Origin: Erwinia billingiae Eb661
GTDB taxonomy: Bacteria > Pseudomonadota > Gammaproteobacteria > Enterobacterales > Enterobacteriaceae
Assembly (NCBI RefSeq): GCF_000196615.1
Contig: NC_014306.1
Location: 4,030,001 to 4,094,000, forward strand
Length of the DNA: 64,000 bases
Direction of reading: 5' to 3'
Positions 30,009 through 40,112 of this stretch are shown one piece after another. A model generated the notes under the pieces. That model had not been told where the DNA came from. It ran no database searches and saw only the letters and a list, made by a program, of their open reading frames with translations. The position numbers and the translations under genes were made by a program. Position 1 is the stretch's first letter; each line of letters opens with the position of its first letter.

Positions 30009-31211
30009 TTACCGCAACCACTCGGGAAGATCTTTCAGCCCCATCGCCTGCTTCAGCAGACGTGGCTTCACGCCAGGCAGATTATCGGCCAGGCTCAGGC
30101 CAATATCCCGCAGCAGCTTTTTCGCCGGGTTATTGCCGTTAAACAGCTCACGGAAGCCCTGCATTCCGGCCAGCATCATCGCCGCACTGTGCTTGCGGCT
30201 GCGCTCGTAGCGACGCAGATACAGGTGCTGTCCGATATCTTTGCCCTGCTGGTGCAGGCGCTTCACTTCGCCAATCAGTTCGGCGGCATCCATAAAGCCG
30301 AGATTAACGCCCTGACCTGCCAGCGGATGAATGGTATGCGCGGCATCGCCGACCAATGCCAGACGGTGCGCGGCAAAGTTGCGGGCATAACGTCCCATCA
30401 GCGGGAAGCTTTTGCGCTCACTTTCCACCTTACACAGCCCCAGTCGCAGATCGAAGGCCACCGACAGCTGCTGATTGAAGAGATCTTCCGGCATCGACTG
30501 TAAACGTGTCGCTTCCTGCGGCGAAACCGACCAGACAATCGAGCACAGATGCGGATCGCTCAGCGGCAGGAACGCCAGAATACCGTCGCCGTGGAAGACC
30601 TGACGGGCTACCGCGTCGTGCGGCTGCCCGGTGCGGATATTGGCCACCAGCGCATGGTGGTCGTAATCCCAGAACGCCAGCGGAATATCCGCTTTGTTGC
30701 GCAGCCAGGAGTTGGCGCCATCGGCCGCCACCAGCAGACGGGCACTCATCATGCTGCCATCTTTCAGGGTGACAAAGGCTTCGTTGTCGCCAAAGGCCAC
30801 CTGCTGGAGCTCTGCCGGTGCAATCAGCGTGATGTCGCTCAGCTCGCTGGCTTTCTTCCACAGCGCCTGATGAATAATCGGGTTCTCGATAATGTGGCCG
30901 AGGTGCGCCAGCCCTTGTTGACCATCGTCAAAAGCGATGTGACCAAAGCTGTCGCGGTCCCAGACTTCCATACCGTGATAGGCGCTGGCGCGTGCTGCCA
31001 GAATCGAGGTCCAGACATCAAGATGCTGCAGCAGACGTTCGCTGGCGGCGTTGATGGCGGACACCCGCAGCGCAGGCTGCTCAGCCACAGACGGTTCTGC
31101 GGCAGGTTCACGCTCCAGTACCGCGATTTTCATGCCGCTGCCCTGCAGGCCACAGGCGACCGCCAGTCCAACCATACCGCCGCCTGCGACGATAACATCA
31201 TAGGTTTGCAT
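30009..31211 (-). CDS. ubiI: 2-octaprenylphenol hydroxylase UbiI (VisC)
   Basis: UbiI hydroxylates C5 of the ubiquinone ring using FAD and oxygen. From the ATG at 31211 (AAGGAG 8 nt upstream) it is 400 residues, with the Rossmann FAD motif VAGGGMVGLAVACGL at the N-terminus and the second FAD motif LVGDAAHTIHPLAGQG in the C-terminal third. It ends in MGLKDLPEWLR, close to E. coli. It follows ubiH by 13 bp, forming the pepP-ubiH-ubiI operon. Confidence 0.97.
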   Translation of the reverse strand: MQTYDVIVAGGGMVGLAVACGLQGSGMKIAVLEREPAAEPSVAEQPALRVSAINAASERLLQHLDVWTSILAARASAYHGMEVWDRDSFGHIAFDDGQQGLAHLGHIIENPIIHQALWKKASELSDITLIAPAELQQVAFGDNEAFVTLKDGSMMSARLLVAADGANSWLRNKADIPLAFWDYDHHALVANIRTGQPHDAVARQVFHGDGILAFLPLSDPHLCSIVWSVSPQEATRLQSMPEDLFNQQLSVAFDLRLGLCKVESERKSFPLMGRYARNFAAHRLALVGDAAHTIHPLAGQGVNLGFMDAAELIGEVKRLHQQGKDIGQHLYLRRYERSRKHSAAMMLAGMQGFRELFNGNNPAKKLLRDIGLSLADNLPGVKPRLLKQAMGLKDLPEWLR

Positions 31212-31224
31212 TACTGCTTTCTCC

Positions 31225-32403
31225 TTAGCGCTCAACCCAGCCTAACGTGCGCTCGGCGAGCAAATTACGCACCAGCGGCAGCGAGTCCATCGCCATCAGG
31301 CCAAGACTCCTTCCTGCCACCAGCGGTGTATAGCGGTTAGCAAACAACCTGACCAGCGTGTCGGTAATGCCAATGGTCGCCGCGGCATCCGGCTGTCGGC
31401 GCTGCTGATAGCGCTGCAGCGTGGCATAACTTCCCACATCTTCGCCAGCGCGCCAGCTTGCCGCTACCGTTTCGGCAAGCGACATTACGTCACGCAGCCC
31501 TAAATTAAATCCCTGACCGGCGATCGGATGCAGCGTTTGCGCGGCATTGCCGACCAGCGCCAGCCGGTGTGAAACATGCTGTGAGGCAGCCTGCAGCTGC
31601 AGCGGATAGCTGTGGCGCTGCCCGACCTGGGTGATGCGGCCTAAGCGCCAGCCAAACGCCTGCTGAAGCTGGTGAATAAACTGCCGATCGCTCCAGCCAT
31701 CGATTCGGGCTTTATCGTCCAGCGGATGGCACCACACCAGCGAACTTCTGCCCGCAGACATCGGCAATAACGCTAACGGGCCATGCTCGGTAAAGCGCTC
31801 ATAAGCCCGGCCCAGATGGGGTTGTTGAGTTGCTACGTTGGCGATTACCGCCACCTGTTGATAATCCTGCGACTGCCACTGCACGCCGCAGGACGCCGCC
31901 ACCGAGGAGCGCGAGCCGTCGGCCGCCACCAGCAGCTGAGCCGGCAAGGTTTCGCCATTGCTGAGCGTCACCTGCACATCTTGCTGATTGCGCACCAGCC
32001 CGGTAACTTTTGCCGGGCAACATACGCGCACGCCGGGCGCCTTCTTCAGCAGCGTAAACAGCCGCTGGCCGATATCGTGCAGCTCAACCACCTGACCCAA
32101 CGCAGAAATGCCATGGTCGGCAGCATCCAGCGAGACAAAACTGGCATGGCCGCGATCGCTGACGTGAACATGGGTGATGGCGGTGGCGCAATCCTTCAAG
32201 TACGGCCAAAGATTAATGGCCGCCAGCTGCTGACAGGTTCCCGCCGCCAGCGCAATCGCCCGGCCATCAAAACCAGGATGGGATCGGCTGGCGGGTTCGG
32301 TGGCTTCCACCAGCGTGACCGGCACCTGTCCCTGCGTCAGATGAGAAATGGCCAGCGCCAGCGTGGCTCCCGCCATTCCTCCGCCTGCAATTACGATGCT
32401 CAT
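31225..32403 (-). CDS. ubiH: 2-octaprenyl-6-methoxyphenol hydroxylase UbiH
   Basis: UbiH is the FAD monooxygenase that hydroxylates C1 of the ubiquinone ring. The 392-residue protein has IAGGGMAGATLALAI at the N-terminus and LVGNAAQTLHPIAGQGFNLG as the second FAD motif. It is paralogous to the adjacent ubiI. Its ATG overlaps the pepP stop (TAATG), indicating translational coupling. Confidence 0.97.
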   Translation of the reverse strand: MSIVIAGGGMAGATLALAISHLTQGQVPVTLVEATEPASRSHPGFDGRAIALAAGTCQQLAAINLWPYLKDCATAITHVHVSDRGHASFVSLDAADHGISALGQVVELHDIGQRLFTLLKKAPGVRVCCPAKVTGLVRNQQDVQVTLSNGETLPAQLLVAADGSRSSVAASCGVQWQSQDYQQVAVIANVATQQPHLGRAYERFTEHGPLALLPMSAGRSSLVWCHPLDDKARIDGWSDRQFIHQLQQAFGWRLGRITQVGQRHSYPLQLQAASQHVSHRLALVGNAAQTLHPIAGQGFNLGLRDVMSLAETVAASWRAGEDVGSYATLQRYQQRRQPDAAATIGITDTLVRLFANRYTPLVAGRSLGLMAMDSLPLVRNLLAERTLGWVER

Positions 32404-33716
32404 TAGGCTTTCGCTGCCGCCATCAACGCTTCGATCTCGTCCGCCTCTTTCACCACCGTCGCCGTCAGGTTTTCGTTACCTTCAGCGGTGATAATGATGT
32501 CGTCCTCGATGCGAATGCCGATGCCGCGATATTCGGCAGGCACATCCGCATCCGGCGCGATGTACAGACCCGGCTCGATGGTGATCACCATGCCTGGCTC
32601 AAGCGTGCGGTCGCGATCGTTGCCGTACACGCCGACGTCATGCACGTCCAGCCCCAGCCAGTGGCTCAGTCCGTGCATAAAGAACTGGCGATGGGCCTGC
32701 TCTTCGATCAGCGTATCGATATTGCCTTTCATCACGCCCAGCTTCACCAGCCCGGTCACCATGATGCGCACCACGACCGCATTCACTTCACGGATGCTGG
32801 TGCCGGGACGGAACAGTTCCAGCGAGGTGTTTAATGATTCCAGCACGATGTCGTAAATCGCGCGCTGAGGTGCGGTGAACTTGCCGTTGACCGGGAAGGT
32901 ACGCGTGATATCGCCGGCATAGCCTTTCAGTTCACAACCGGCATCGATCAGCACCAGATCGCCATCGCGCATCTGGCACTCATTTTCGGTGTAGTGCAGG
33001 ATGCAGCCGTTTTCACCGGCGCCAACAATGGTGTTGTAGGACGGGAAGCGTGCGCCATGCTGGTTGAATTCGTGCTGGATCTCACCTTCAAGCTGGTATT
33101 CATACATGCCAGGGCGGCATTTCTGCATGGCGCGCGTATGTGCCAGCGCGCTGATGCGGCCCGCTTCGCGCAATACAGCCTGCTCTTCCGCAGATTTAAA
33201 CAGGCGCATTTCATGCACCACAGGACGCCAGTCGGTGATGGTAGCAGGCGCCGTCAGGTTCTGGCGCGAGCCGCGACGCAGCTTGTCCAGCGCCGCGAAG
33301 ACCAGTGAATCGGCCTCAGGGTAAAGTCCCTGCGCGTGATACACCACGTCCAGCCCGTTCAGCAGCAGCGGCAACTGCTCGCCGATATGGTCGTAAGGCA
33401 GCGCGCGATCGACAGAGAGCTTCTCGGGTGCGGCATCCTGTCCCAGACGGCGGCCAAACCAGATTTCTGCGGTCAGGTCACGCACGCGATTAAACAGCAC
33501 GCTGTGATTGTGGCTCTCGTCGCTTTTGATGAGCACCAGCACGGCTTCGGGTTCGTTAAAGCCGGTGAAGTACCAGAAATCGCTGTTCTGGCGATAAGGA
33601 TATTCACTGTCGTTGCTGCGCGTGGCTTCCGGCGCAGCGAAAATCACCGCGGCGCTGGCCGGCGCCATTTTGCTGAGCAATGCAGCGCGTCGACGTAAAA
33701 ATTCTTGCTGGGTCAT
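32403..33716 (-). CDS. pepP: Xaa-Pro aminopeptidase PepP
   Basis: PepP removes N-terminal residues preceding proline, using two manganese ions. From the ATG at 33716 (AGGAG 6 nt upstream) it has 437 residues, near the E. coli 441. The creatinase-like N-terminal domain is followed by the pita-bread domain with metal ligands visible in LIDAGCELKGYAGDITRTFP (two Asp), GLSHWLGLDVHD (His) and ITIEPGLY (Glu), and a final Glu in RIEDDIIIT. An upstream frame from 33821 lies within the ygfB end and is rejected. Confidence 0.97.
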   Translation of the reverse strand: MTQQEFLRRRAALLSKMAPASAAVIFAAPEATRSNDSEYPYRQNSDFWYFTGFNEPEAVLVLIKSDESHNHSVLFNRVRDLTAEIWFGRRLGQDAAPEKLSVDRALPYDHIGEQLPLLLNGLDVVYHAQGLYPEADSLVFAALDKLRRGSRQNLTAPATITDWRPVVHEMRLFKSAEEQAVLREAGRISALAHTRAMQKCRPGMYEYQLEGEIQHEFNQHGARFPSYNTIVGAGENGCILHYTENECQMRDGDLVLIDAGCELKGYAGDITRTFPVNGKFTAPQRAIYDIVLESLNTSLELFRPGTSIREVNAVVVRIMVTGLVKLGVMKGNIDTLIEEQAHRQFFMHGLSHWLGLDVHDVGVYGNDRDRTLEPGMVITIEPGLYIAPDADVPAEYRGIGIRIEDDIIITAEGNENLTATVVKEADEIEALMAAAKA

Positions 33717-33741
33717 CAACTTCTCCTGAGTGTGCGCCCGC

Positions 33742-34320
33742 TTAGTGCAGGGTCGGTTTTTGTACTTCCACAGCGGTTGGCAGCACATGGGTGAAGGTAT
33801 CGTGGCAGAGTAACGCCGCAACGCGAACGTACTCGATCACCTCTTCCAGTGACTGCTCAAGCTCTTCCTGATCTTCGTCTTCATCATAGCCAAGCTGAGC
33901 AATGGTGCGCAGATCGTCGATCGCTTCGCCGGTCTCGCCTTTCACCTTGTCCAGTTTAGGCTGGGAAACGCCCAGACCCAGCAGGAAGTGGTTCACCCAA
34001 CCCGCCAGCGCATCGGCGCGATCGAACACGGTGATGTCATCATCTTCTGGCAGATAGAGCTGGAACAGGAAGCCCTCTTCCGCAAGCGTATTTCCGATGG
34101 CTTCATGCAGCTGTTGCAGCGGCAAAGCCAGCGACTGGGAAAACGCCATGCCTTCGTTGGTCAGCTCATGAACCAGGGTTTGCCAGCTGCTGTCCTGCGT
34201 GCCGCCACAGATCATCCCGCTGAGTAAACCGTGCATTTCGGCAGGTGTCATCCCTACGCCCTGCTGCGTCAGTGCTGAAGCCAGCGCATCATAGCCCGGC
34301 ATTGTGTTTGATAGTGACAT
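33742..34320 (-). CDS. ygfB: YgfB, UPF0149 family protein
   Basis: This 192-residue acidic, helical protein belongs to UPF0149 (YecA-like). It shows the family string [17 protein letters not shown] and a C-terminal acidic run [20 protein letters not shown]. Its function in Enterobacterales is not established; in Pseudomonas a YgfB homologue affects regulation of beta-lactamase expression. It precedes pepP by 25 bp and is probably first in ygfB-pepP-ubiH-ubiI. It is divergent from zapA. Confidence 0.93.
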   Translation of the reverse strand: MSLSNTMPGYDALASALTQQGVGMTPAEMHGLLSGMICGGTQDSSWQTLVHELTNEGMAFSQSLALPLQQLHEAIGNTLAEEGFLFQLYLPEDDDITVFDRADALAGWVNHFLLGLGVSQPKLDKVKGETGEAIDDLRTIAQLGYDEDEDQEELEQSLEEVIEYVRVAALLCHDTFTHVLPTAVEVQKPTLH

Positions 34321-34491
34321 ACGTTTTGGTCATCGTTGGCTGGATAAGTTCGTGTTATGCTACCACCAGGTGCCTCAACGATTCCAGAAAAGGGGTTGTT
34401 TCTTCTATAAGGCGTAGTTATAGTTGCGCCCCTCCCAACCCATTGAGCGGTAAGGGAGATTGGCGGCGAAGTAATCAGTCAGGATGGTGGC

Positions 34492-34821
34492 ATGTCTGCT
34501 CAACCCGTAGATATTCAAATTTTTGGTCGTTCGTTAAGAGTAAATTGTCCGCCTGAACAGCAAGATGCGCTGAATATGGCTGCCGAAGACCTTAATCAAC
34601 GGTTGCAAGATTTAAAAGTTCGCACTAGAGTCACTAACACAGAGCAGCTGGTATTTATCGCTGCACTCAATATTTGCCATGAGCTGGCTGCGGAGAAATT
34701 GAAAACCCGCGACTATGCCAGTAACATGGAGCAGCGCATCCGGATGCTGCAACAGACCATTGAACAGGCGTTGCTTGAACAGGGTCGCATTACGGACCGG
34801 ACCGGCAGTAAGTTCGAATAA
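34492..34821 (+). CDS. zapA: Cell-division protein ZapA
   Basis: ZapA bundles FtsZ filaments and stabilises the Z-ring. The 109-residue protein has the globular N-terminal part ([22 protein letters not shown]) and a C-terminal coiled coil (about 60-100, [20 protein letters not shown]). It is followed by 6S RNA and fau, exactly as in E. coli. Confidence 0.97.
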   Translation: MSAQPVDIQIFGRSLRVNCPPEQQDALNMAAEDLNQRLQDLKVRTRVTNTEQLVFIAALNICHELAAEKLKTRDYASNMEQRIRMLQQTIEQALLEQGRITDRTGSKFE

Positions 34822-34863
34822 CACCTCATCGTTATCTGTGTTAGAGTGACGGTGAAGTACAAA

Positions 34864-35047
34864 ATTTCTCTGAGATGTTTGCAAGCGGGCCAGTCCCCTG
34901 AGCCGATATTTAATACCATCAGAGTCTGACGCTCTGTAACCTGTGTGCAAGCTCGGTTCGTCCGAGAAGCCTGATGGTTACGACGGCAGTCTCACCTTGA
35001 ACCAAGGGTTCAAGGGTTACAGCCTGCGGCGGCATCTCGGAGATTCC
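34864..35047 (+). ncRNA. ssrS: 6S RNA (SsrS)
   Basis: This 184-nt RNA binds sigma-70 RNA polymerase in stationary phase, mimicking an open promoter. Both ends match the E. coli RNA: it begins ATTTCTCTGAGATG, contains GCAAGCGGGCCAGTCCCC and CACCTTGAACCAAGGGTTC, and ends GGCGGCATCTCGGAGATTCC. The 5' and 3' ends pair (TCTCTGAGAT with ATCTCGGAGA) as the closing stem. The middle differs from E. coli, as usual. It sits between zapA and fau and is normally co-transcribed with fau. Confidence 0.97.
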
Positions 35048-35144
35048 ACTTCTTTACAGCAGTTCCTTTCTGGTACGATCCTGTCCAACACCCAGCGTGT
35101 GATTTCTGTGTTTACCCCTGTCCAGTCTTACTACACGGTGAGCT

Positions 35145-35732
35145 ATGAACCTGAATCTTCTCGATCGCCAGGATATCCGCACCCATGTTCGTCACCTCCG
35201 TCGGGCGCTGACACCCGAGCAGCAACAGCTCGCCGCCGTGCAAGCCGCCGAACGCGCGCTTAATTTTGCTCCGATACAACAAGCCAAAAAAATCGCCCTG
35301 TTTCTCTCTTTCGACGGTGAGCTGAATACCCGTCCGCTGATTGCCAAACTCTGGCAGCACAAGCAACAGGTGTACCTGCCGGTGCTCCATCCGTTCTCCG
35401 AAGGCCAGCTGTTGTTTATTCGTTATGACGAGCACACGACGCTTACACCCAACCGGCTGCGTATTCCTGAGCCGCCGTTGGATATCCGCAATCTGGCCAC
35501 GCTTAGCGAGCTGGATGTGCTGTTGGTGCCGTTAGTGGCCTTTGATAAGCAGGGACAACGGCTGGGGATGGGCGGTGGTTTTTACGACCGCACGCTGCAA
35601 AATTGGCAGCAGCACGGATTTTTACCCGTCGGTCTTGGGCATGATTGCCAGCGGGTTGATGATCTGCCCGTTGCGGAGTGGGATGTGCCGCTTCCAGCGA
35701 TGATCACGCCGTCGAAAATCTGGCAGTGGTAA
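35145..35732 (+). CDS. fau: 5-formyltetrahydrofolate cyclo-ligase (YgfA)
   Basis: The enzyme uses ATP to convert 5-formyl-THF to 5,10-methenyl-THF, recycling a folate by-product. The 195-residue protein has the family's N-terminal basic helix (RQDIRTHVRHLRRAL) and the conserved substrate loop RLGMGGGFYDRTL near residue 140. It is downstream of 6S RNA, with which it shares a transcript in E. coli. A terminator follows. Confidence 0.96.
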   Translation: MNLNLLDRQDIRTHVRHLRRALTPEQQQLAAVQAAERALNFAPIQQAKKIALFLSFDGELNTRPLIAKLWQHKQQVYLPVLHPFSEGQLLFIRYDEHTTLTPNRLRIPEPPLDIRNLATLSELDVLLVPLVAFDKQGQRLGMGGGFYDRTLQNWQQHGFLPVGLGHDCQRVDDLPVAEWDVPLPAMITPSKIWQW

Positions 35733-35746
35733 GGCTGAATCGCTAT

Positions 35747-35782
35747 AAAAAAAAGCCCCGGGCAATTGCCGGGGCTTTTTTT
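35747..35782. terminator. Bidirectional terminator between fau and serA
   Basis: GCCCCGG and CCGGGGC flank a 7-nt loop, with an A-run on the left and a T-run on the right, suiting both convergent genes. E. coli carries the sibC/ibsC locus in this interval; the 90 bases here leave no room for it. Confidence 0.9.
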
Positions 35783-35821
35783 ATGGTGATTAACGGTGCG
35801 GGCGTTAACCCGCCAGCTTAA

Positions 35822-37057
35822 TCAGTACAGCAGACGAGCACGGATGGTGCCCGGAATCGCTTTCATCAGCTGCAGCGCTTTATCCGCCACATCCTGCGGT
35901 GCATCGACATCAATCACCACATAACCCATCTGTGGGGTGGTTTGCAGGTACTGTGCGGCGATGTTGACGCCCTGGTCTGCAAAGATGTTGTTGATTGCGG
36001 TCAGCACGCCGGGACGGTTCTCGTGGATGTGCAGCAAACGGCTCTGGTCGCCATGCATCGGCAGAGAGACTTCCGGGAAGTTAACCGCAGACAGCGTTGA
36101 ACCGTTATCCGAGTACTTAGCCAGCTTGCCCGCCACTTCGATACCGATATTTTCCTGCGCTTCCTGCGTTGATCCACCGATGTGTGGCGTCAGGATCACG
36201 TTATCAAACTCGCACAGCGGCGACAGGAACGGATCGCTGTTGGTCGCAGGTTCTTCCGGGAACACGTCAATTGCCGCGCCCGCCAGATGCTTGTCCGCCA
36301 GCACTTTACACAGGGCAGGAATATCGACCACGGTGCCGCGTGAGGCGTTAATCAGCAGTGAGCCTGGCTTCATCATCGCCAGCTCTTCTGCGCCCATCAT
36401 GTTCTGCGTTGAGAGCGTCTCTGGTACATGCAGGCTGACGACATCACTCATATTCAGCAGGTCAGACAGATGGCGAACCTGCGTGGCGTTACCCAGCGGC
36501 AGCTTGCTCTCGATATCATAGAAGAACACGTGCATACCCAGGCTTTCCGCCAGCACGCCCAGCTGCATGCCGATATGGCCGTAGCCGATGATGCCCAGCT
36601 TCTTACCACGGGCTTCAAAAGAACCCACGGCCAGTTTGTTCCAGATGCCACGGTGTGCTTTGGCGTTCGCGGCAGGCACGCCGCGCAGCATTAACAGCAG
36701 CTCGCCGATGACCAGCTCAGCAACGGATCGGGTATTGGAGAAAGGTGCATTAAATACCGGGATGCCACGGCTGCCAGCAGCAGTCAGATCAACCTGGTTG
36801 GTTCCGATACAGAAGCAGCCGACCGCCACCAGTTTTTCCGCCGCAGCGAAAATGTCTTCAGTGAGGTTGGTGCGCGAGCGGATACCGATAAAGTGCGCGT
36901 CGCGGATGGACTCTTTCAGAGCGTCGCTGTCCAGCGCACCTTTATGAAATTCGATGTTGGTGTACCCTGATGCGCGCAAATTCTCGACCGCGCTCTGGTG
37001 GACGCCTTCCACCAACAGGAACTTAATCTTGTCTTTCTCCAGTGATACTTTTGCCAT
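35822..37057 (-). CDS. serA: D-3-phosphoglycerate dehydrogenase SerA
   Basis: SerA commits 3-phosphoglycerate to serine synthesis with NAD and is feedback-inhibited by serine. The 411-residue protein has the NAD-binding motif GIIGYGHIGMQLG, catalytic TPHIGGST, and a C-terminal ACT domain with the serine-site string LHIHENRPGVL. Its product pathway connects to glycine cleavage and one-carbon genes in this window. Confidence 0.98.
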   Translation of the reverse strand: MAKVSLEKDKIKFLLVEGVHQSAVENLRASGYTNIEFHKGALDSDALKESIRDAHFIGIRSRTNLTEDIFAAAEKLVAVGCFCIGTNQVDLTAAGSRGIPVFNAPFSNTRSVAELVIGELLLMLRGVPAANAKAHRGIWNKLAVGSFEARGKKLGIIGYGHIGMQLGVLAESLGMHVFFYDIESKLPLGNATQVRHLSDLLNMSDVVSLHVPETLSTQNMMGAEELAMMKPGSLLINASRGTVVDIPALCKVLADKHLAGAAIDVFPEEPATNSDPFLSPLCEFDNVILTPHIGGSTQEAQENIGIEVAGKLAKYSDNGSTLSAVNFPEVSLPMHGDQSRLLHIHENRPGVLTAINNIFADQGVNIAAQYLQTTPQMGYVVIDVDAPQDVADKALQLMKAIPGTIRARLLY

Positions 37058-37360
37058 TTCCCGACCCTATTTTTGCGACTTCAGAAGTGCCAGCTTACCC
37101 CTATCTACATCCGGGTATAAGATAGCCTTCTGCCAAAATATCAAAATTTACGGCTGCGGCAATACAAACGATTGCCTGGATGCCAGCACGGCTAACAGGC
37201 AAGGCAGCACAATTTGGCAGATAATCGGGGAATGGTGAAAAGGATTAGCAGGATACGCCTGCGCATGAAAGTTATGTGACATAAGTCACCAAATTTCATC
37301 GGGTTCAGAAAAGATGTTTTTTATCAGAAAATAACCGACGCCGGGGCGGCGCCGGTAAGA
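37058..37360. promoter_or_regulatory. serA upstream region, including the rpiA terminator
   Basis: These 303 bases lie between the serA start and the rpiA stop, both on the minus strand. The part near serA should hold its Lrp/CRP-type promoter; it is AT-rich around 37130-37150 and 37260-37330, but no site is assigned with confidence. A terminator-like hairpin occupies the rpiA-proximal end. No gene is seen. Confidence 0.5.
37325..37356 (-). terminator. Terminator-like hairpin after rpiA
   Basis: On the minus strand ACCGGCGCC and GGCGTCGGT make a 9-bp stem (one G-U pair) with a 5-nt loop, followed by TATTTTCTG. The T-run is short but the stem is strong and lies 5 bases after the rpiA stop. 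Confidence 0.7.
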
Positions 37361-38020
37361 TCATTTTACTATGGTCTTCACACCGTTGGCGGTACCAATC
37401 AGCGCAACGTCGGCACAGCGTGCAGCAAACAGCCCCACCGTGACCACGCCTGGCAGCGCATTAATCGCTTTCTCCAGCGCAATCGGGTCCAGAATTTTCA
37501 GATTATGCACGTCGAGAATAATGTTGCCGTTATCGGTCAGCACATGCTGACGGTATTCCGGCAGGCCGCCCAGCTTCACCAGTTCACGCGCCACAAAACT
37601 GCGGGCCATCGGGATCACTTCCACCGGCAGCGGGAAACCGCCCAGCACATCAACCTGTTTAGACTCATCCGCTATACAGACAAACTTATCCGCCACCGCA
37701 GAGATGATTTTCTCCCGCGTCAGCGCCGCGCCACCGCCTTTGATCATCTGCATCATGCCATTGATCTCATCAGCGCCATCGACGTAGACCGACAGGGAGT
37801 CAATCTCGTTGAGGTCGAACACCTGAATACCCAGGCTTTTCAGCTTCTCTGTTGAAGCCTCAGAGCTGGAGACCGCACCGTCAATCTGGTGTTTGATCGA
37901 GCCCAACGCATCGATAAAGTGAGCGGCAGTAGAACCCGTCCCCACACCGACAATGGTGCCCGGGGTAACATAGTCCAGCGCTGCCCAACCGACGGCCTTT
38001 TTCAGTTCATCCTGTGTCAT
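37361..38020 (-). CDS. rpiA: Ribose-5-phosphate isomerase A
   Basis: RpiA interconverts ribose 5-phosphate and ribulose 5-phosphate. The 219-residue protein has the RpiA signatures [21 protein letters not shown], and [12 protein letters not shown], with the catalytic Asp and Lys. It is divergent from argP as in E. coli. It links functionally with tktA in this window. Confidence 0.98.
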   Translation of the reverse strand: MTQDELKKAVGWAALDYVTPGTIVGVGTGSTAAHFIDALGSIKHQIDGAVSSSEASTEKLKSLGIQVFDLNEIDSLSVYVDGADEINGMMQMIKGGGAALTREKIISAVADKFVCIADESKQVDVLGGFPLPVEVIPMARSFVARELVKLGGLPEYRQHVLTDNGNIILDVHNLKILDPIALEKAINALPGVVTVGLFAARCADVALIGTANGVKTIVK

Positions 38021-38224
38021 GGTAAGTTTAGATTCCGTACAGCTACAGTGTGGCGCTAGTATAAAACAACCCGATGGAAATGACTGCCTTCACGCGGGCT
38101 TTGTTGGCACTTTGGAAGCCAGGCCACAAACCTGAAGCGGGATAATGTCGCCTTTGCCCAGGGCAAAGTGACAAAAATATGGCATAGTGCAGTTTCCACA
38201 CCTGAAAGAGAGTTATCACCCACT

Positions 38225-39121
38225 ATGAAACGCCCGGATTATCGCACGCTTCAGGCGCTGGATGCAGTGATTCGCGAGCGCGGCTTCGAACGCGCAGCAC
38301 AAAAGCTTTGCATTACCCAGTCGGCAGTCTCACAACGAATCAAGCAGTTGGAGAACATGTTCGGCCAGCCGCTGCTGGTGCGTACCGTGCCGCCACGCCC
38401 AACCGAGCAAGGGCAAAAGCTGCTGGCGTTACTGCACCAGGTTGAACTGCTGGAAGAGGAGTGGCTGGGCGATGAGAACAGCGGCACCACGCCATTGCTG
38501 CTGTCGCTGGCGATAAACGCCGACAGTCTGGCAACCTGGCTGCTGCCCGCGCTGAAAACCGTATTAACCGACTCTCCGGTGCGTCTGAACCTGCAGGTGG
38601 AAGATGAAAGCCGCACGCAGGAACGCCTGCGTCGTGGCGAAGTGGTTGGGGCAGTGAGTATTCAACCTCAGCCTCTGCCAAGCTGCCTGGTGGATCAGCT
38701 CGGCGCGCTGGATTATCTGTTTGTCGGCTCGAAGGAATTTGCCGCGCGTTATTTCCCGAATGGCGTGACCCGCTCTGCCCTGCTGAAAGCGCCCGCGGTG
38801 GCCTTCGACCATCTTGATGATATGCATCAGGCCTTTTTACAGCAGAACTTTGACCTGTCGCCGGGCAGCGTGCCCTGCCATATCGTTAACTCGTCGGAAG
38901 CGTTTGTGCAGCTGGCGCGTCAGGGCACCACCTGCTGTATGATCCCGCACCTGCAGATTGAGCGCGAGCTGGCAGAAGGCGAGCTGATTGACTTAACACC
39001 GGGCCTGTTCCAGCGCCGGATGCTTTACTGGCACCGCTTCGCGCCAGAAAGCCGCCTGATGCGCAAGGTCACCGATGCGTTAATCGCTCACGGCCATCGC
39101 GTCCTGCGTCAGCCGGAATAA
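38225..39121 (+). CDS. argP: LysR-type regulator ArgP (IciA)
   Basis: ArgP activates argO in response to arginine and is switched off by lysine. From the ATG at 38225 it is 298 residues and starts [20 protein letters not shown], as in E. coli. The HTH is at about 5-60 ([15 protein letters not shown]), the effector domain follows, with [17 protein letters not shown]. An upstream frame from 38168 adds 19 residues without homology. Its target argO lies about 1 kb downstream on the other strand. Confidence 0.97.
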   Translation: MKRPDYRTLQALDAVIRERGFERAAQKLCITQSAVSQRIKQLENMFGQPLLVRTVPPRPTEQGQKLLALLHQVELLEEEWLGDENSGTTPLLLSLAINADSLATWLLPALKTVLTDSPVRLNLQVEDESRTQERLRRGEVVGAVSIQPQPLPSCLVDQLGALDYLFVGSKEFAARYFPNGVTRSALLKAPAVAFDHLDDMHQAFLQQNFDLSPGSVPCHIVNSSEAFVQLARQGTTCCMIPHLQIERELAEGELIDLTPGLFQRRMLYWHRFAPESRLMRKVTDALIAHGHRVLRQPE

Positions 39122-39124
39122 GCC

Positions 39125-39150
39125 ATAAAAAAAGGCTCCCGTTGGGAGCC
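39125..39150 (-). terminator. Terminator of yggE
   Basis: On the minus strand GGCTCCCAACGGGAGCC is followed by seven T residues, 51 bases after the yggE stop. The same stem could form at the end of argP but lacks a T-run in that direction. Confidence 0.85.
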
Positions 39151-39200
39151 CTGAATGCAGCCTACACCGGGCGTTGTCACTGACAGCGCCCTTTTTGCGA

Positions 39201-39926
39201 TTACGGGTTACGCTGCAGTTCAAACACCACATCAACCTGATCGTCGAAGTGAATGCTCTGCTTTTCATAGGTTTCCGCCGCAGAGGTCATCGGTGCGGCA
39301 TCGGCCATTTTATACATGCGCGCGACCGGCATTGGCTGGTAGTTAGCAACGTGATAACGGATGCTGTAAACCGGGCCCAGCTTGGTATTAAAGCCTTTCG
39401 CCAGCTCGCCTGCCTGCTGCGTCGCGTCCTGAATCGCCGCCTGACGCGCCTTGTTGCGGTATTCATCCGGATGGGCCACGCCCAGCTCAACGGAGCGGAT
39501 TTCGTTCAGGCCAGACTTCAGCGCACCGTCCAGCAGCTCGTTCAGCTTATCTAACTGACGCAGAGTCACCTGCACCTGACGCACCGCACGGTAGCCTTTC
39601 AGCACCGCTTTGCCTTCTTTGGTGTAGTCATATTCTGGCTGGGTACGCAGGTTAGCGGCATCAATATCTTTCTTCTCAATGCCATTTTTTTGCAGGAAAT
39701 CAAAGTACTGCGCGACTCGCGTATCGGCCTGAGCCTTGGCTGTCGCGGCATCTTTCGCCGAAATGCTGACTTCAATAGCCAGCGTAGCGATATCCGGTGT
39801 GGCTTCAACACTGGACTGGCCAGACGTCACAACGTGTGGGCCATTCGGCAGCTCATCTGCCAGCGCCAGAGCCGGTACGGTTCCAAATCCAATCATTGCG
39901 GCCAGGGCCAATTTAGTAAGCTTCAC
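39201..39926 (-). CDS. yggE: YggE, SIMPL (DUF541) domain periplasmic protein
   Basis: This 241-residue protein has a signal peptide (to about residue 24, ALALA-DELPN) and a SIMPL/DUF541 domain, starting HVVTSGQSSVEATPDIATL. In E. coli YggE lowers oxidative stress damage when overproduced; the mechanism is unclear. It lies between argP and argO as in E. coli. Confidence 0.94.
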   Translation of the reverse strand: MKLTKLALAAMIGFGTVPALALADELPNGPHVVTSGQSSVEATPDIATLAIEVSISAKDAATAKAQADTRVAQYFDFLQKNGIEKKDIDAANLRTQPEYDYTKEGKAVLKGYRAVRQVQVTLRQLDKLNELLDGALKSGLNEIRSVELGVAHPDEYRNKARQAAIQDATQQAGELAKGFNTKLGPVYSIRYHVANYQPMPVARMYKMADAAPMTSAAETYEKQSIHFDDQVDVVFELQRNP

Positions 39927-40112
39927 TGGGTTCCTCCGTGGGGTATTTAAGTCACATCAAGGTTTACTGACGGGGAAAATTGCCTCACCGCCAGAGAAAT
40001 GTTCCGTCAAAACGCAACAAGCTGGCATATGTTATTGCGTTTTCGGGTATCAGGCTATGACCTTTATTCCTGGAGTGAGTTCCTTGTGACTGAAATCATC
40101 CCCATCAGACAA

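Noticed and set aside
34245..34556. 103-codon plus-strand frame overlapping ygfB and zapA starts
   Set aside because: It covers the divergent promoters and overlaps zapA in another frame; the composition is rich in Ser, Arg and Trp and is not protein-like.
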